Assembly: GCF_029168945.1 (NCBI RefSeq)
Contig: NC_083603.1
Span: 2,294,001 to 2,358,000, forward strand
Source: Cannabis sativa
Taxonomy: Eukaryota > Streptophyta > Magnoliopsida > Rosales > Cannabaceae
DNA length: 64,000 nucleotides
Direction of reading: 5' to 3'
The notes beneath the pieces are model-generated. The model worked only from the letters and a program-made list of their open reading frames with translations. It was not told where the DNA came from and made no database searches. Within the stretch, counting starts at the first letter, position 1; the number at the start of each line of letters is the position of its first letter. The position numbers were made by a program, and so were the translations under genes. Shown one piece after another: positions 27,326 to 41,733 of this stretch.

Positions 27326-30300
27326 TCATGATCTTTGGAGATGTGTAGGTTGAGATTTTAACAGATAACTAACGAGTGTAAGAGTAAGGAAAAAACTTGT
27401 CAAAATTTCCCCTGAAAAGAAGAATATTTTCAATTAGGGGGCCATTTCAACAAATTTTAACCCAAAACCATTCTTCATATTCATTTCTTAGTAGTACAAA
27501 TTGATTGTGACTAGTGGCAAAAAATATTCCGAGATTGGTCCGGCCACATTTCACAAAGGGGTACTACTATCAGAAATGTGAGATTTTCACTATTTCGATT
27601 AAAACGATCGTTAGTGCAAGAAAACTAATTTTTCTCTCAACGTGTCCAAGAGAAAAGTGATGCACAACGGTCTTGGCTAGGCCCCGGTGAAATTTCATGA
27701 TCTTTGGAGATGTGTAGGTTGAGATTTTAACAGATAACTAACGAGTGTAAGAGTAAGGAAAAAACTTGTTAAAATTTCCCCTGAAAAGAAGAATATTTTC
27801 AATTAGGGGGCCATTTCAACAAATTTTAACCCAAAACCATTCTTCATATTCATTTCTTAGTAGTACAAATTGATTGTGACTAGTGGCAAAAAATATTCCG
27901 AGATTGGTCCGGGCCACATTTCACAAAGGGGTACCACTATCAGAAATGTGAGATTTTCACTATTTCGATTAAAACGATCGTTAGTGCAAGAAAACTAATT
28001 TTTCTCTCAACGTGTCCAAGAGAAAAGTGATGCACAACGGTCTTGGCTAGGTCCCCTTGAAATTTCATGATCTTTGGAGATGTGTAGGTTGAGATTTTAA
28101 TAGAAAACTAACGAGTGTAAGAGTAAGGAAAAAACTTGTTAAAATTTCCCCTGAAAAGAAGAATATTTTCAATTAGGGGGCCATTTCAGCAAAATTTTAA
28201 CCCAAAACCATTCTTCATATTCATTTCTTAGTAGTACAAATTGATTGTGACTAGTGGCAAAAAATATTCCGAGATTGGTCCGGGCCATATTTCACAAAGG
28301 GGTACCACTATCAGAAATGTGAGATTTTCACTATTTCGATTAAAACGATCGTTAGTGCAAGAAAACTAATTTTTCTCTCAACGTGTCCAAGAGAAAAGTG
28401 ATGCACAACGGTCTTGGCTAGGCCCTCGTGAAATTTCATGATCTTTGGAGATGTGTAGGTTGAGATTTTAATAGATAACTAACGAGTGTATGAGTAAGGA
28501 AAAAACTTGTAAAAATTTCCCCTGAAAAGAAGAATATTTTCAATTAGGGGGCCATTTCAACAAATTTTAACCCAAAACCATTCTTCATATTCATTTCTTA
28601 GTAGTACAAATTGATTGTGACTAGTGGCAAAAAATATTCCGAGATTGGTCCGGGCCATATTTCACAAAGGGGTACCACTATCAGAAATGTGAGATTTTCA
28701 CTATTTCGATTAAAACGATCGTTAGTGCAAGAAAACTAATTTTTCTCTCAACGTGTCCAAGAGAAAAGTGATGCACAACGGTCTTGGCTAGGGCCCCGTG
28801 AAATTTCATGATCTTTGGAGATGTGTAGGTTGAGATTTTAACAGATAACTAACGAGTGTATGAGTAAGGAAAAAACTTGTCAAAATTTCCCCTGAAAAGA
28901 AGAATATTTTCAATTAGGGGGCCATTTCAACAAATTTTAACCCAAAACCATTCTTCATATTCATTTCTTAGTAGTACAAATTGATTGTGACTAGTGGCAA
29001 AAAATATTCCGAGATTGGTCCGGGGCACATTTCACAAAGGGGTACCACTATCAGAAATGTGAGATTTTCACTATTTCGATTAAAACGATCGTTAGTGCAA
29101 GAAAACTAATTTTTCTCTCAACGTGTCCAAGAGAAAAGTGATGCACAACGGTCTTGGCTAGGCCCCCGTGAAATTTCATGATCTTTGGAGATGTGTAGGT
29201 TGAGATTTTAACAGATAACTAACGAGTGTAAGAGTAAGGAAAAAACTTGTTAAAATTTCCCCTGAAAAGAAGAATATTTTCAATTAGGGGGCCATTTCAA
29301 CAAATTTTAACCCAAAACCATTCTTCATATTCATTTCTTAGTAGTACAAATTGATTGTGACTAGTGGCAAAAAATATTCCGAGATTGGTCCGGGCCACAT
29401 TTCACAAAGGGGTACCACTATCAGAAATGTGAGATTTTCACTATTTCGATTAAAACGATCGTTAGTGCAAGAAAACTAATTTTTCTCTCAACGTGTCCAA
29501 GAGAAAAGTGATGCACAACGGTCTTGGCTAGGCCCCATGAAATTTCATGATCTTTGGAGATGTGTAGGTTGAGATTTTAACAGGTAACTAACGAGTGTAA
29601 GAGTAAGGAAAAAACTTGTTAAAATTTCCCCTGAAAGAAGAATATTTTCAATTAGGGGGCCATTTCAACAAATTTTAACCCAAAACCATTCTTCATATTC
29701 ATTTCTTAGTAGTACAAATTGATTGTGACTAGTGGCAAAAAATATTCCGAGATTGGTCCGGCCACATTTCACAAAGGGGTACCACTATCAGAAATGTGAG
29801 ATTTTCACTATTTCGATTAAAACGATCGTTAGTGCAAGAAAACTAATTTTTCTCTCAACGTGTCCAAGAGAAAAGTGATGCACAACGGTCTTGGCTAGGG
29901 CCCCATGAAATTTCATGATCTTTGGAGATGTGTAGGTTGAGATTTTAACAGAAAACTAACGAGTGTAAGAGTAAGGAAAAAACTTGTCAAAATTTCCCCT
30001 GAAAAGAAGAATATTTTCAATTAGGGGGCCATTTCAACAAATTTTAACCCAAAACCATTCTTCATATTCATTTCTTAGTAGTACAAATTGATTGTGACTA
30101 GTGGCAAAAAATATTCCGAGATTGGTCCGGGCCACATTTCACAAAGGGGTACCACTATCAGAAATGTGAGATTTTCACTATTTCGATTAAAACGATCGTT
30201 AGTGCAAGAAAACTAATTTTTCTCTCAACGTGTCCAAGAGAAAAGTGATGCACAACGGTCTTGGCTAGCCCCCGTGAAATTTCATGATCTTTGGAGATGT

Positions 30301-33300
30301 GTAGGTTGAGATTTTAACAGATAACTAACGAGTGTATGAGTAAGGAAAAAACTTGTAAAAATTTCCCCTGAAAAGAAGAATATTTTCAATTAGGGGGCCA
30401 TTTAGACAAATTTTAACCCAAAACCATTCTTCATATTCATTTCTTAGTAGTACAAATTGATTGTGACTAGTGGCAAAAAATATTCCGAGATTGGTCCGGG
30501 CCACATTTCACAAAGGGGTACCACTATCAGAAATGTGAGATTTTCACTATTTCGATTAAAACGATCGTTAGTGCAAGAAAACTAATTTTTCTCTCAACGT
30601 GTCCAAGAGAAAAGTGATGCACAACGGTCTTGGCTAGGGCCCCGTGAAATTTCATGATCTTTGGAGATGTGTAGGTTGAGATTTTAATAGATAACTAACG
30701 AGTGTAAGAGTAAGGAAAAAACTTGTCAAAATTTCCCCTGAAAAGAAGAATATTTTCAATTAGGGGGCCATTTCAACAAATTTTAACCCAAAACCATTCT
30801 TCATATTCATTTCTTAGTAGTACAAATTGATTGTGACTAGTGGCAAAAAATATTCCGAGATTGGTCCGGCCACATTTCACAAAGGGGTACCACTATCAGA
30901 AATGTGAGATTTTCACTATTTCGATTAAAACGATCGTTAGTGCAAGAAAACTAATTTTTCTCTCAACGTGTCCAAGAGAAAAGTGATGCACAACGGTCTT
31001 GGCTAGGCCCCCGTGAAATTTCATGATCTTTGGAGATGTGTAGGTTGAGATTTTAACATATAACTAACGAGTGTAAGAGTAAGGAAAAAACTTGTTAAAA
31101 TTTCCCCTGAAAAGAAGAATATTTTCAATTAGGGGGCCATTTCAAAAAATTTTAACCCAAAACCATTCTTCATATTCATTTCTTAGTAGTACAAATTGAT
31201 TGTGACTAGTGGCAAAAAATATTCCGAGATTGGTCCGGGCCACATTTCACAAAGGGGTACCACTATCAGAAATGTGAGATTTTCACTATTTCGATTAAAA
31301 CGATCGTTAGTGCAAGAAAACTAATTTTTCTCTCAACGTGTCCAAGAGAAAAGTGATGCACAACGGTCTTGGCTAGGCCCCCGTGAAATTTCATGATCTT
31401 TGGAGATGTGTAGGTTGAGATTTTAACAGATAACTAACGAGTGTAAGAGTAAGGAAAAAACTTGTCAAAATTTCCCCTGAAAAGAAGAATATTTTCAATT
31501 AGGGGGCCATTTCAACAAATTTTAACCCAAAACCATTCTTCATATTCATTTCTTAGTAGTACAAATTGATTGTGACTAGTGGCAAAAAATATTCCGAGAT
31601 TGGTCCAGGCCACATTTCACAAAGGGGTACCACTATCAGAAATGTGAGATTTTCACTATTTCGATTAAAACGATCGTTAGTGCAAGAAAACTAATTTTTC
31701 TCTCAACGTGTCCAAGAGAAAAGTGATGCACAACGGTCTTGGCTAGGCCCCGTGAAATTTCATGATCTTTGGAGATGTGTAGGTTGAGATTTTAACAGAT
31801 AACTAACGAGTGTAAGAGTAAGGAAAAAACTTGTTAAAATTTCCCCTGAAAAGAAGAATATTTTCAATTAGGGGGCCATTTCAACAAATTTTAACCCAAA
31901 ACCATTCTTCATATTCATTTCTTAGTAGTACAAATTGATTGTGACTAGTGGCAAAAAATATTCCGAGATTGGTCCGGCCACATTTCACAAAGGGGTACCA
32001 CTATCAGAAATGTGAGATTTTCACTATTTCGATTAAAACGATCGTTAGTGCAAGAAAACTAATTTTTCTCTCAACGTGTCCAAGAGAAAAGTGATGCACA
32101 ACGGTCTTGGCTAGGCCCCATGAAATTTCATGATCTTTGGAGATGTGTAGGTTGAGATTTTAATAGAAAACTAACGAGTGTAAGAGTAAGGAAAAAACTT
32201 GTCAAAATTTCCCCTGAAAAGAAGAATATTTTCAATTAGGGGGCCATTTCAACAAATTTTAACCCAAAACCATTCTTCATATTCATTTCTTAGTAGTACA
32301 AATTGATTGTGACTAGTGGCAAAAAATATTCCGAGATTGGTCCGGCCACATTTCACAAAGGGGTACCACTATCAGAAATGTGAGATTTTCACTATTTCGA
32401 TTAAAACGATCGTTAGTGCAAGAAAACTAATTTTTCTCTCAACGTGTCCAAGAGAAAAGTGATGCACAACGGTCTTGGCTAGGCCCCCGTGAAATTTCAT
32501 GATCTTTGGAGATGTGTAGGTTGAGATTTTAACAGGATAACTAACGAGTGTATGAGTAAGGAAAAAACTTGTCAAAATTTCCCCGAAAAGAAGAATATTT
32601 TCAATTAGGGGGCCATTTCAACAAATTTTAACCCAAAACCATTCTTCATATTCATTTCTTAGTAGTACAAATTGATTGTGACTAGTGGCAAAAAATATTC
32701 CGAGATTGGTCCGGCCACATTTCACAAAGGGGTACCACTATCAGAAATGTGAGATTTTCACTATTTCGATTAAAACGATCGTTAGTGCAAGAAAACTAAT
32801 TTTTCTCTCAACGTGTCCAAGAGAAAAGTGATGCACAACGGTCTTGGCTAGGGCCCCGTGAAATTTCATGATCTTTGGAGATGTGTAGGTTGAGATTTTA
32901 ACGAGATAACTAACGAGTGTAAGAGTAAGGAAAAAACTTGTCAAAATTTCCCCGAAAAGAAGAATATTTTCAATTAGGGGGCCATTTCAACAAATTTTAA
33001 CCCAAAACCATTCTTCATATTCATTTCTTAGTAGTACAAATTGATTGTGACTAGTGGCAAAAAATATTCCGAGATTGGTCCGGGCCACATTTCACAAAGG
33101 GGTACCACTATCAGAAATGTGAGATTTTCACTATTTCGATTAAAACGATCGTTAGTGCAAGAAAACTAATTTTTCTCTCAACGTGTCCAAGAGAAAAGTG
33201 ATGCACAACGGTCTTGGCTAGGGCCCCATGAAATTTCATGATCTTTGGAGATGTGTAGGTTGAGATTTTAACAGATAACTAACGAGTGTAAGAGTAAGGA

Positions 33301-35081
33301 AAAAACTTTTTAAAATTTCCCATGAAAAGAAGAATATTTTCAATTAGGGGGCCATTTCAACAAATTTTAACCCAAAACCATTCTTCATATTCATTTCTTA
33401 GTAGTACAAATTGATTGTGACTAGTGGCAAAAAATATTCCGAGATTGGTCCGGGCCACATTTCACAAAGGGGTACCACTATCAGAAATGTGAGATTTTCA
33501 CTATTTCGATTAAAACGATCGTTAGTGCAAGAAAACTAATTTTTCTCTCAACGTGTCCAAGAGAAAAGTGATGCACAACGGTCTTGGCTAGGCCCCCGTG
33601 AAATTTCATGATCTTTGGAGATGTGTAGGTTGAGATTTTAACAGATAACTAACGAGTGTATGAGTAAGGAAAAAACTTGTAAAAATTTCCCCTGAAAAGA
33701 AGAATATTTTCAATTAGGGGGCCATTTCAACAAATTTTAACCCAAAACCATTCTTCATATTCATTTCTTAGTAGTACAAATTGATTGTGACTAGTGGCAA
33801 AAAATATTCCGAGATTGGTCCGGGCCACATTTCACAAAGGGGTACCACTATCAGAAATGTGAGATTTTCACTATTTCGATTAAAACGATCGTTAGTGCAA
33901 GAAAACTAATTTTTCTCTCAACGTGTCCAAGAGAAAAGTGATGCACAACGGTCTTGGCTAGGGCCCCGTGAAATTTCATGATCTTTGGAGATGTGTAGGT
34001 TGAGATTTTAACAGATAACTAACGAGTGTATGAGTAAGGAAAAAACTTGTCAAAATTTCCCCTGAAAAGAAGAATATTTTCAATTAGGGGGCCATTTCAA
34101 CAAATTTTAACCCAAAACCATTCTTCATATTCATTTCTTAGTAGTACAAATTGATTGTGACTAGTGGCAAAAAATATTCCGAGATTGGTCCGGGCCACAT
34201 TTCACAAAGGGGTACCACTATCAGAAATGTGAGATTTTCACTATTTCGATTAAAACGATCGTTAGTGCAAGAAAACTAATTTTTCTCTCAACGTGTCCAA
34301 GAGAAAAGTGATGCACAACGGTCTTGGCTAGGCCCCCGTGAAATTTCATGATCTTTGGAGATGTGTAGGTTGAGATTTTAACAGATAACTAACGAGTGTA
34401 TGAGTAAGGAAAAAACTTGTCAAAATTTCCCCTGAAAAGAAGAATATTTTCAATTAGGGGGCCATTTCAACAAATTTTAACCCAAAACCATTCTTCATAT
34501 TCATTTCTTAGTAGTACAAATTGATTGTGACTAGTGGCAAAAAATATTCCGAGATTGGTCCGGCCACATTTCACAAAGGGGTACCACTATCAGAAATGTG
34601 AGATTTTCACTATTTCGATTAAAACGATCGTTAGTGCAAGAAAACTAATTTTTCTCTCAACGTGTCCAAGAGAAAAGTGATGCACAACGGTCTTGGCTAG
34701 GCCCCGTGAAATGTCATGATCTTTGGAGATGTGTAGGTTGAGATTTTAACATATAACTAACGACTGTAAGAGTAAGGAAAAAACTTGTCAAAATTTCCCC
34801 TGAAAAGAAGAATATTTTCAATTAGGGGCCATTTCAACAAATTTTAACCCAAAACCATTCTTCATATTCATTTCTTAGTAGTACAAATTGATTGTGACTA
34901 GTGGCAAAAAATATTCCGAGATTGGTCCGGGCCACATTTCACAAAGGGGTACCACTATCAGAAATGTGAGATTTTCACTATTTCGATTAAAACGATCGTT
35001 AGTGCAAGAAAACTAATTTTTCTCTCAACGTGTCCAAGAGAAAAGTGATGCACAACGGTCTTGGCTAGGCACCGTGAAATT

Positions 35082-36191
35082 TCATGATCTTTGGAGATGT
35101 GTAGGTTGAGATTTTACAAGATAACTAACGAGTGTAAGAGTAAGGAAAAAACTTGTTAAAATTTCCCCTGAAAAGAAGAATATTTTCAATTAGGGGGCCA
35201 TTTCAAAAAATTTTAACCCAAAACCATTCTTCATATTCATTTCTTAGTAGTACAAATTGATTGTGACTAGTGGCAAAAAATATTCCGAGATTGGTCCGGG
35301 CCACATTTCACAAAGGGGTACCACTATCAGAAATGTGAGATTTTCACTATTTCGATTAAAACGATCGTTAGTTCAAGAAAACTAATTTTTCTCTCAACGT
35401 GTCCAAGAGAAAAGTGATGCACAACGGTCTTGGCTAGGGCCCCATGAAATTTCATGATCTTTGGAGATGTGTAGGTTGAGATTTTAATAGAAAACTAACG
35501 AGTGTAAGAGTAAGGAAAAAACTTGTCAAAATTTCCCCTGAAAAGAAGAATATTTTCAATTAGGGGGCCATTTCAAAAAATTTTAACCCAAAACCATTCT
35601 TCATATTCATTTCTTAGTAGTACAAATTGATTGTGACTAGTGGCAAAAAATATTCCGAGATTGGTCCGGGCCATATTTCACAAAGGGGTACCACTATCAG
35701 AAATGTGAGATTTTCACTATTTCGATTAAAACGATCGTTAGTGCAAGAAAACTAATTTTTCTCTCAACGTGTCCAAGAGAAAAGTGATGCACAACGGTCT
35801 TGGCTAGGCCCCCGTGAAATTTCATGATCTTTGGAGATGTGTAGGTTGAGATTTTAACAGATAACTAACGAGTGTATGAGTAAGGAAAAAACTTGTTAAA
35901 ATTTCCCCTGAAAAGAAGAATATTTTCAATTAGGGGGCCATTTAGACAAATTTTAACCCAAAACCATTCTTCATATTCATTTCTTAGTAGTACAAATTGA
36001 TTGTGACTAGTGGCAAAAAATATTCCGAGATTGGTCCGGGCCACATTTCACAAAGGGGTACCACTATCAGAAATGTGAGATTTTCACTATTTCGATTAAA
36101 ACGATCGTTAGTGCAAGAAAACTAATTTTTCTCTCAACGTGTCCAAGAGAAAAGTGATGCACAACGGTCTTGGCTAGGGCCCCGTGAAATT
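35082..36191 (+). repeat. Three-unit variant haplotype, copy 2
   Basis: It shows the same ordered marker series as 26216-27325, 24 units (8,866 bp) downstream: TTAGTTCAAG, CCCCATG, TAATAGAAAAC, GGGCCATATTTC, then ATGAGT with TTAGACAAAT. It differs by TTTTACAAGATAAC at the start and TGTTAAA in the third unit. This marks a block copied within the array. Confidence 0.75.
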
Positions 36192-39145
36192 TCATGATCT
36201 TTGGAGATGTGTAGGTTGAGATTTTAACAGATAACTAACGAGTGTATGAGTAAGGAAAAAACTTGTCAAAATTTCCCCTGAAAAGAAGAATATTTTCAAT
36301 TAGGGGGCCATTTCAACAAATTTTAACCCAAAACCATTCTTCATATTCATTTCTTAGTAGTACAAATTGATTGTGACTAGTGGCAAAAAATATTCCGAGA
36401 TTGGTCCGGGCCACATTTCACAAAGGGGTACCACTATCAGAAATGTGAGATTTTCACTATTTCGATTAAAACGATCGTTAGTGCAAGAAAACTAATTTTT
36501 CTCTCAACGTGTCCAAGAGAAAAGTGATGCACAACGGTCTTGGCTAGGCCCCCGTGAAATTTCATGATCTTTGGAGATGTGTAGGTTGAGATTTTAACAG
36601 GTAACTAACGAGTGTATGAGTAAGGAAAAAACTTGTCAAAATTTCCCCTGAAAAGAAGAATATTTTCAATTAGGGGGCCATTTCAACAAATTTTAACCCA
36701 AAACCATTCTTCATATTCATTTCTTAGTAGTACAAATTGATTGTGACTAGTGGCAAAAAATATTCCGAGATTGGTCCGGGCCACATTTCACAAAGGGGTA
36801 CCACTATCAGAAATGTGAGATTTTCACTATTTCGATTAAAACGATCGTTAGTGCAAGAAAACTAATTTTTCTCTCAACGTGTCCAAGAGAAAAGTGATGC
36901 ACAACGGTCTTGGCTAGGCCCCCGTGAAATTTCATGATCTTTGGAGATGTGTAGGTTGAGATTTTAACAGATAACTAACGAGTGTAAGAGTAAGGAAAAA
37001 ACTTGTTAAAATTTCCCCTGAAAAGAAGAATATTTTCAATTAGGGGGCCATTTCAACAAATTTTAACCCAAAACCATTCTTCATATTCATTTCTTAGTAG
37101 TACAAATTGATTGTGACTAGTGGCAAAAAATATTCCGAGATTGGTCCGGCCACATTTCACAAAGGGGTACCACTATCGAAATGTGAGATTTTCACTATTT
37201 CGATTAAAACGATCGTTAGTGCAAGAAAACTAATTTTTCTCTCAACGTGTCCAAGAGAAAAGTGATGCACAACGGTCTTGGCTAGGCCCCGTGAAATTTC
37301 ATGATCTTTGGAGATGTGTAGGTTGAGATTTTAATAGTATAACTAACGAGTGTAAGAGTAAGGAAAAAACTTGTTAAAATTTCCCATGAAAAGAAGAATA
37401 TTTTCAATTAGGGGGCCATTTCAAAAAATTTTAACCCAAAACCATTCTTCATATTCATTTCTTAGTAGTACAAATTGATTGTGACTAGTGGCAAAAAATA
37501 TTCCGAGATTGGTCCGGGCCACATTTCACAAAGGGGTACCACTATCAGAAATGTGAGATTTTCACTATTTCGATTAAAACGATCGTTAGTGCAAGAAAAC
37601 TAATTTTTCTCTCAACGTGTCCAAGAGAAAAGTGATGCACAACGGTCTTGGCTAGGCCCCCGTGAAATTTCATGATCTTTGGAGATGTGTAGGTTGAGAT
37701 TTTAACAGATAACTAACGACTGTATGAGTAAGGAAAAAACTTGTAAAAATTTCCCCTGAAAAGAAGAATATTTTCAATTAGGGGCCATTTCAACAAATTT
37801 TAACCCAAAACCATTCTTCATATTCATTTCTTAGTAGTACAAATTGATTGTGACTAGTGGCAAAAAATATTCCGAGATTGGTCCGGCCAACATTTCACAA
37901 AGGGGTACCACTATCAGAAATGTGAGATTTTCACTATTTCGATTAAAACGATCGTTAGTGCAAGAAAACTAATTTTTCTCTCAACGTGTCCAAGAGAAAA
38001 GTGATGCACAACGGTCTTGGCTAGGGCCCCGTGAAATTTCATGATCTTTGGAGATGTGTAGGTTGAGATTTTAACAGATAACTAACGAGTGTATGAGTAA
38101 GGAAAAAACTTGTCAAAATTTCCCCTGAAAAGAAGAATATTTTCAATTAGGGGGCCATTTCAACAAATTTTAACCCAAAACCATTCTTCATATTCATTTC
38201 TTAGTAGTACAAATTGATTGTGACTAGTGGCAAAAAATATTCCGAGATTGGTCCGGCCACATTTCACAAAGGGGTACCACTATCAGAAATGTGAGATTTT
38301 CACTATTTCGATTAAAACGATCGTTAGTGCAAGAAAACTAATTTTTCTCTCAACGTGTCCAAGAGAAAAGTGATGCACAACGGTCTTGGCTAGGCCCCCG
38401 TGAAATTTCATGATCTTTGGAGATGTGTAGGTTGAGATTTTAACAGATAACTAACGAGTGTAAGAGTAAGGAAAAAACTTGTCAAAATTTCCCCTGAAAA
38501 GAAGAATATTTTCAATTAGGGGGCCATTTCAACAAATTTTAACCCAAAACCATTCTTCATATTCATTTCTTAGTAGTACAAATTGATTGTGACTAGTGGC
38601 AAAAAATATTCCGAGATTGGTCCGGCCACATTTCACAAAGGGGTACCACTATCAGAAATGTGAGATTTTCACTATTTCGATTAAAACGATCGTTAGTGCA
38701 AGAAAACTAATTTTTCTCTCAACGTGTCCAAGAGAAAAGTGATGCACAACGGTCTTGGCTAGGCCCCCGTGAAATTTCATGATCTTTGGAGATGTGTAGG
38801 TTGAGATTTTAACAGATAACTAACGAGTGTATGAGTAAGGAAAAAACTTGTTAAAATTTCCCCTGAAAAGAAGAATATTTTCAATTAGGGGGCCATTTCA
38901 ACAAATTTTAACCCAAAACCATTCTTCATATTCATTTCTTAGTAGTACAAATTGATTGTGACTAGTGGCAAAAAATATTCCGAGATTGGTCCGGGCCACA
39001 TTTCACAAAGGGGTACCACTATCAGAAATGTGAGATTTTCACTATTTCGATTAAAACGATCGTTAGTGCAAGAAAACTAATTTTTCTCTCAACGTGTCCA
39101 AGAGAAAAGTGATGCACAACGGTCTTGGCTAGCCCCCGTGAAATT

Positions 39146-39884
39146 TCATGATCTTTGGAGATGTGTAGGTTGAGATTTTAACAGATAACTAACGAGTGTA
39201 AGAGTAAGGAAAAACTTGTTAAAATTTCCCCTGAAAAGAAGAATATTTTCAATTAGGGGGCCATTTCAAAAAATTTTAACCCAAAACCATTCTTCATATT
39301 CATTTCTCAGTAGTACAAATTGATTGTGACTAGTGGCAAAAAATATTCCGGGATTGGTCCGGGCCATATTTCACAAAGGGGTACCACTATCAGAAATGTG
39401 AGATTTTCACTATTTCGATTAAAACGATCGTTAGTGCAAGAAAACTAATTTTTCTCTCAACGTGTCCAAGAGAAAAGTGATGCACAACGGTCTTGGCTAG
39501 GCCCCCGTGAAATTTCATGATCTTTGGAGATGTGTAGGTTGAGATTTTAACAGATAACTAACGAGTGTATGAGTAAGGAAAAAACTTGTAAAAATTTCCC
39601 CTGAAAAGAAGAATATTTTCAATTAGGGGGCCATTTAGACAAATTTTAACCCAAAACCATTCTTCATATTCATTTCTTAGTAGTACAAATTGATTGTGAC
39701 TAGTGGCAAAAAATATTCCGAGATTGGTCCGGGCCATATTTCACAAAGGGGTACCACTATCAGAAATGTGAGATTTTCACTATTTCGATTAAAACGATCG
39801 TTAGTGCAAGAAAACTAATTTTTCTCTCAACGTGTCCAAGAGAAAAGTGATGCACAACGGTCTTGGCTAGGGCCCCGTGAAATT
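39146..39884 (+). repeat. Two-unit segment duplicated at 40995-41733
   Basis: These two units share with 40995-41733 the rare pair TTCTCAGTAG and CCGGGATTGG plus GGGCCATATTTC in the first unit, and ATGAGT, TGTAAAA and TTAGACAAAT in the second. The offset is 1,849 bp, five units. The second units differ at GGGCCATATT versus GGGCCACATT. A short-range duplication within the array is the simplest reading. Confidence 0.7.
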
Positions 39885-40624
39885 TCATGATCTTTGGAGA
39901 TGTGTAGGTTGAGATTTTAACAGATAACTAACGAGTGTATGAGTAAGGAAAAAACTTGTCAAAATTTCCCCTGAAAAGAAGAATATTTTCAATTAGGGGG
40001 CCATTTAGACAAATTTTAACCCAAAACCATTCTTCATATTCATTTCTTAGTAGTACAAATTGATTGTGACTAGTGGCAAAAAATATTCCGAGATTGGTCC
40101 GGGCCACATTTCACAAAGGGGTACCACTATCAGAAATGTGAGATTTTCACTATTTCGATTAAAACGATCGTTAGTGCAAGAAAACTAATTTTTCTCTCAA
40201 CGTGTCCAAGAGAAAAGTGATGCACAACGGTCTTGGCTAGGCCCCCGTGAAATTTCATGATCTTTGGAGATGTGTAGTTTGAGATTTTAACAGATAACTA
40301 ACGAGTGTATGAGTAAGGAAAAAACTTGTCAAAATTTCCCCTGAAAAGAAGAATATTTTCAATTAGGGGGCCATTTCAACAAATTTTAACCCAAAACCAT
40401 TCTTCATATTCATTTCTTAGTAGTACAAATTGATTGTGACTAGTGGCAAAAAATATTCCGAGATTGGTCCGGGCCACATTTCACAAAGGGGTACCACTAT
40501 CAGAAATGTGAGATTTTCACTATTTCGATTAAAACGATCGTTAGTGCAAGAAAACTAATTTTTCTCTCAACGTGTCCAAGAGAAAAGTGATGCACAACGG
40601 TCTTGGCTAGGCCCCCGTGAAATT

Positions 40625-41733
40625 TCATGATCTTTGGAGATGTGTAGGTTGAGATTCTAACAGATAACTAACGAGTGTAAGAGTAAGGAAAAAACTTGTT
40701 AAAATTTCCCCTGAAAAGAAGAATATTTTCAATTAGGGGGCCATTTCAACAAATTTTAACCCAAAACTATTCTTCATATTCATTTCTTAGTAGTACAAAT
40801 TGATTGTGACTAGTGGCAAAAAATATTCCGAGATTGGTCCGGGCCACATTTCACAAAGGGGTACCACTATCAGAAATGTGAGATTTTCACTATTTCGATT
40901 AAAACGATCGTTAGTTCAAGAAAACTAATTTTTCTCTCAACGTGTCCAAGAGAAAAGTGATGCACAACGGTCTTGGCTAGGGCCCCATGAAATTTCATGA
41001 TCTTTGGAGATGTGTAGGTTGAGATTTTAATAGAAAACTAACGAGTGTAAGAGTAAGGAAAAAACTTGTCAAAATTTCCCCTGAAAAGAAGAATATTTTC
41101 AATTAGGGGGCCATTTCAAAAAATTTTAACCCAAAACCATTCTTCATATTCATTTCTCAGTAGTACAAATTGATTGTGACTAGTGGCAAAAAATATTCCG
41201 GGATTGGTCCGGGCCATATTTCACAAAGGGGTACCACTATCAGAAATGTGAGATTTTCACTATTTCGATTAAAACGATCGTTAGTGCAAGAAAACTAATT
41301 TTTCTCTCAACGTGTCCAAGAGAAAAGTGATGCACAACGGTCTTGGCTAGGCCCCCGTGAAATTTCATGATCTTTGGAGATGTGTAGGTTGAGATTTTAA
41401 CAGATAACTAACGAGTGTATGAGTAAGGAAAAAACTTGTAAAAATTTCCCCTGAAAAGAAGAATATTTTCAATTAGGGGGCCATTTAGACAAATTTTAAC
41501 CCAAAACCATTCTTCATATTCATTTCTTAGTAGTACAAATTGATTGTGACTAGTGGCAAAAAATATTCCGAGATTGGTCCGGGCCACATTTCACAAAGGG
41601 GTACCACTATCAGAAATGTGAGATTTTCACTATTTCGATTAAAACGATCGTTAGTGCAAGAAAACTAATTTTTCTCTCAACGTGTCCAAGAGAAAAGTGA
41701 TGCACAACGGTCTTGGCTAGCCCCTGTGAAATT
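40625..41733 (+). repeat. Three-unit variant haplotype, copy 3
   Basis: It shows the same series as 26216 and 35082, fifteen units (5,543 bp) after copy 2. The middle unit also has TTCTCAGTAG and CCGGGATTGG, which are shared with the unit at 39146. The third has TGTAAAA plus TTAGACAAAT, as does the unit at 39515. The copy is therefore a mosaic of at least two sources. Confidence 0.7.

Noticed and set aside
32372..32944. Two adjacent 67-codon reverse-strand frames
   Set aside because: They begin at TTG within TGTCAAAA and stay open only because of AACAGGATAAC or AACGAGATAAC indels; they are satellite by-products.
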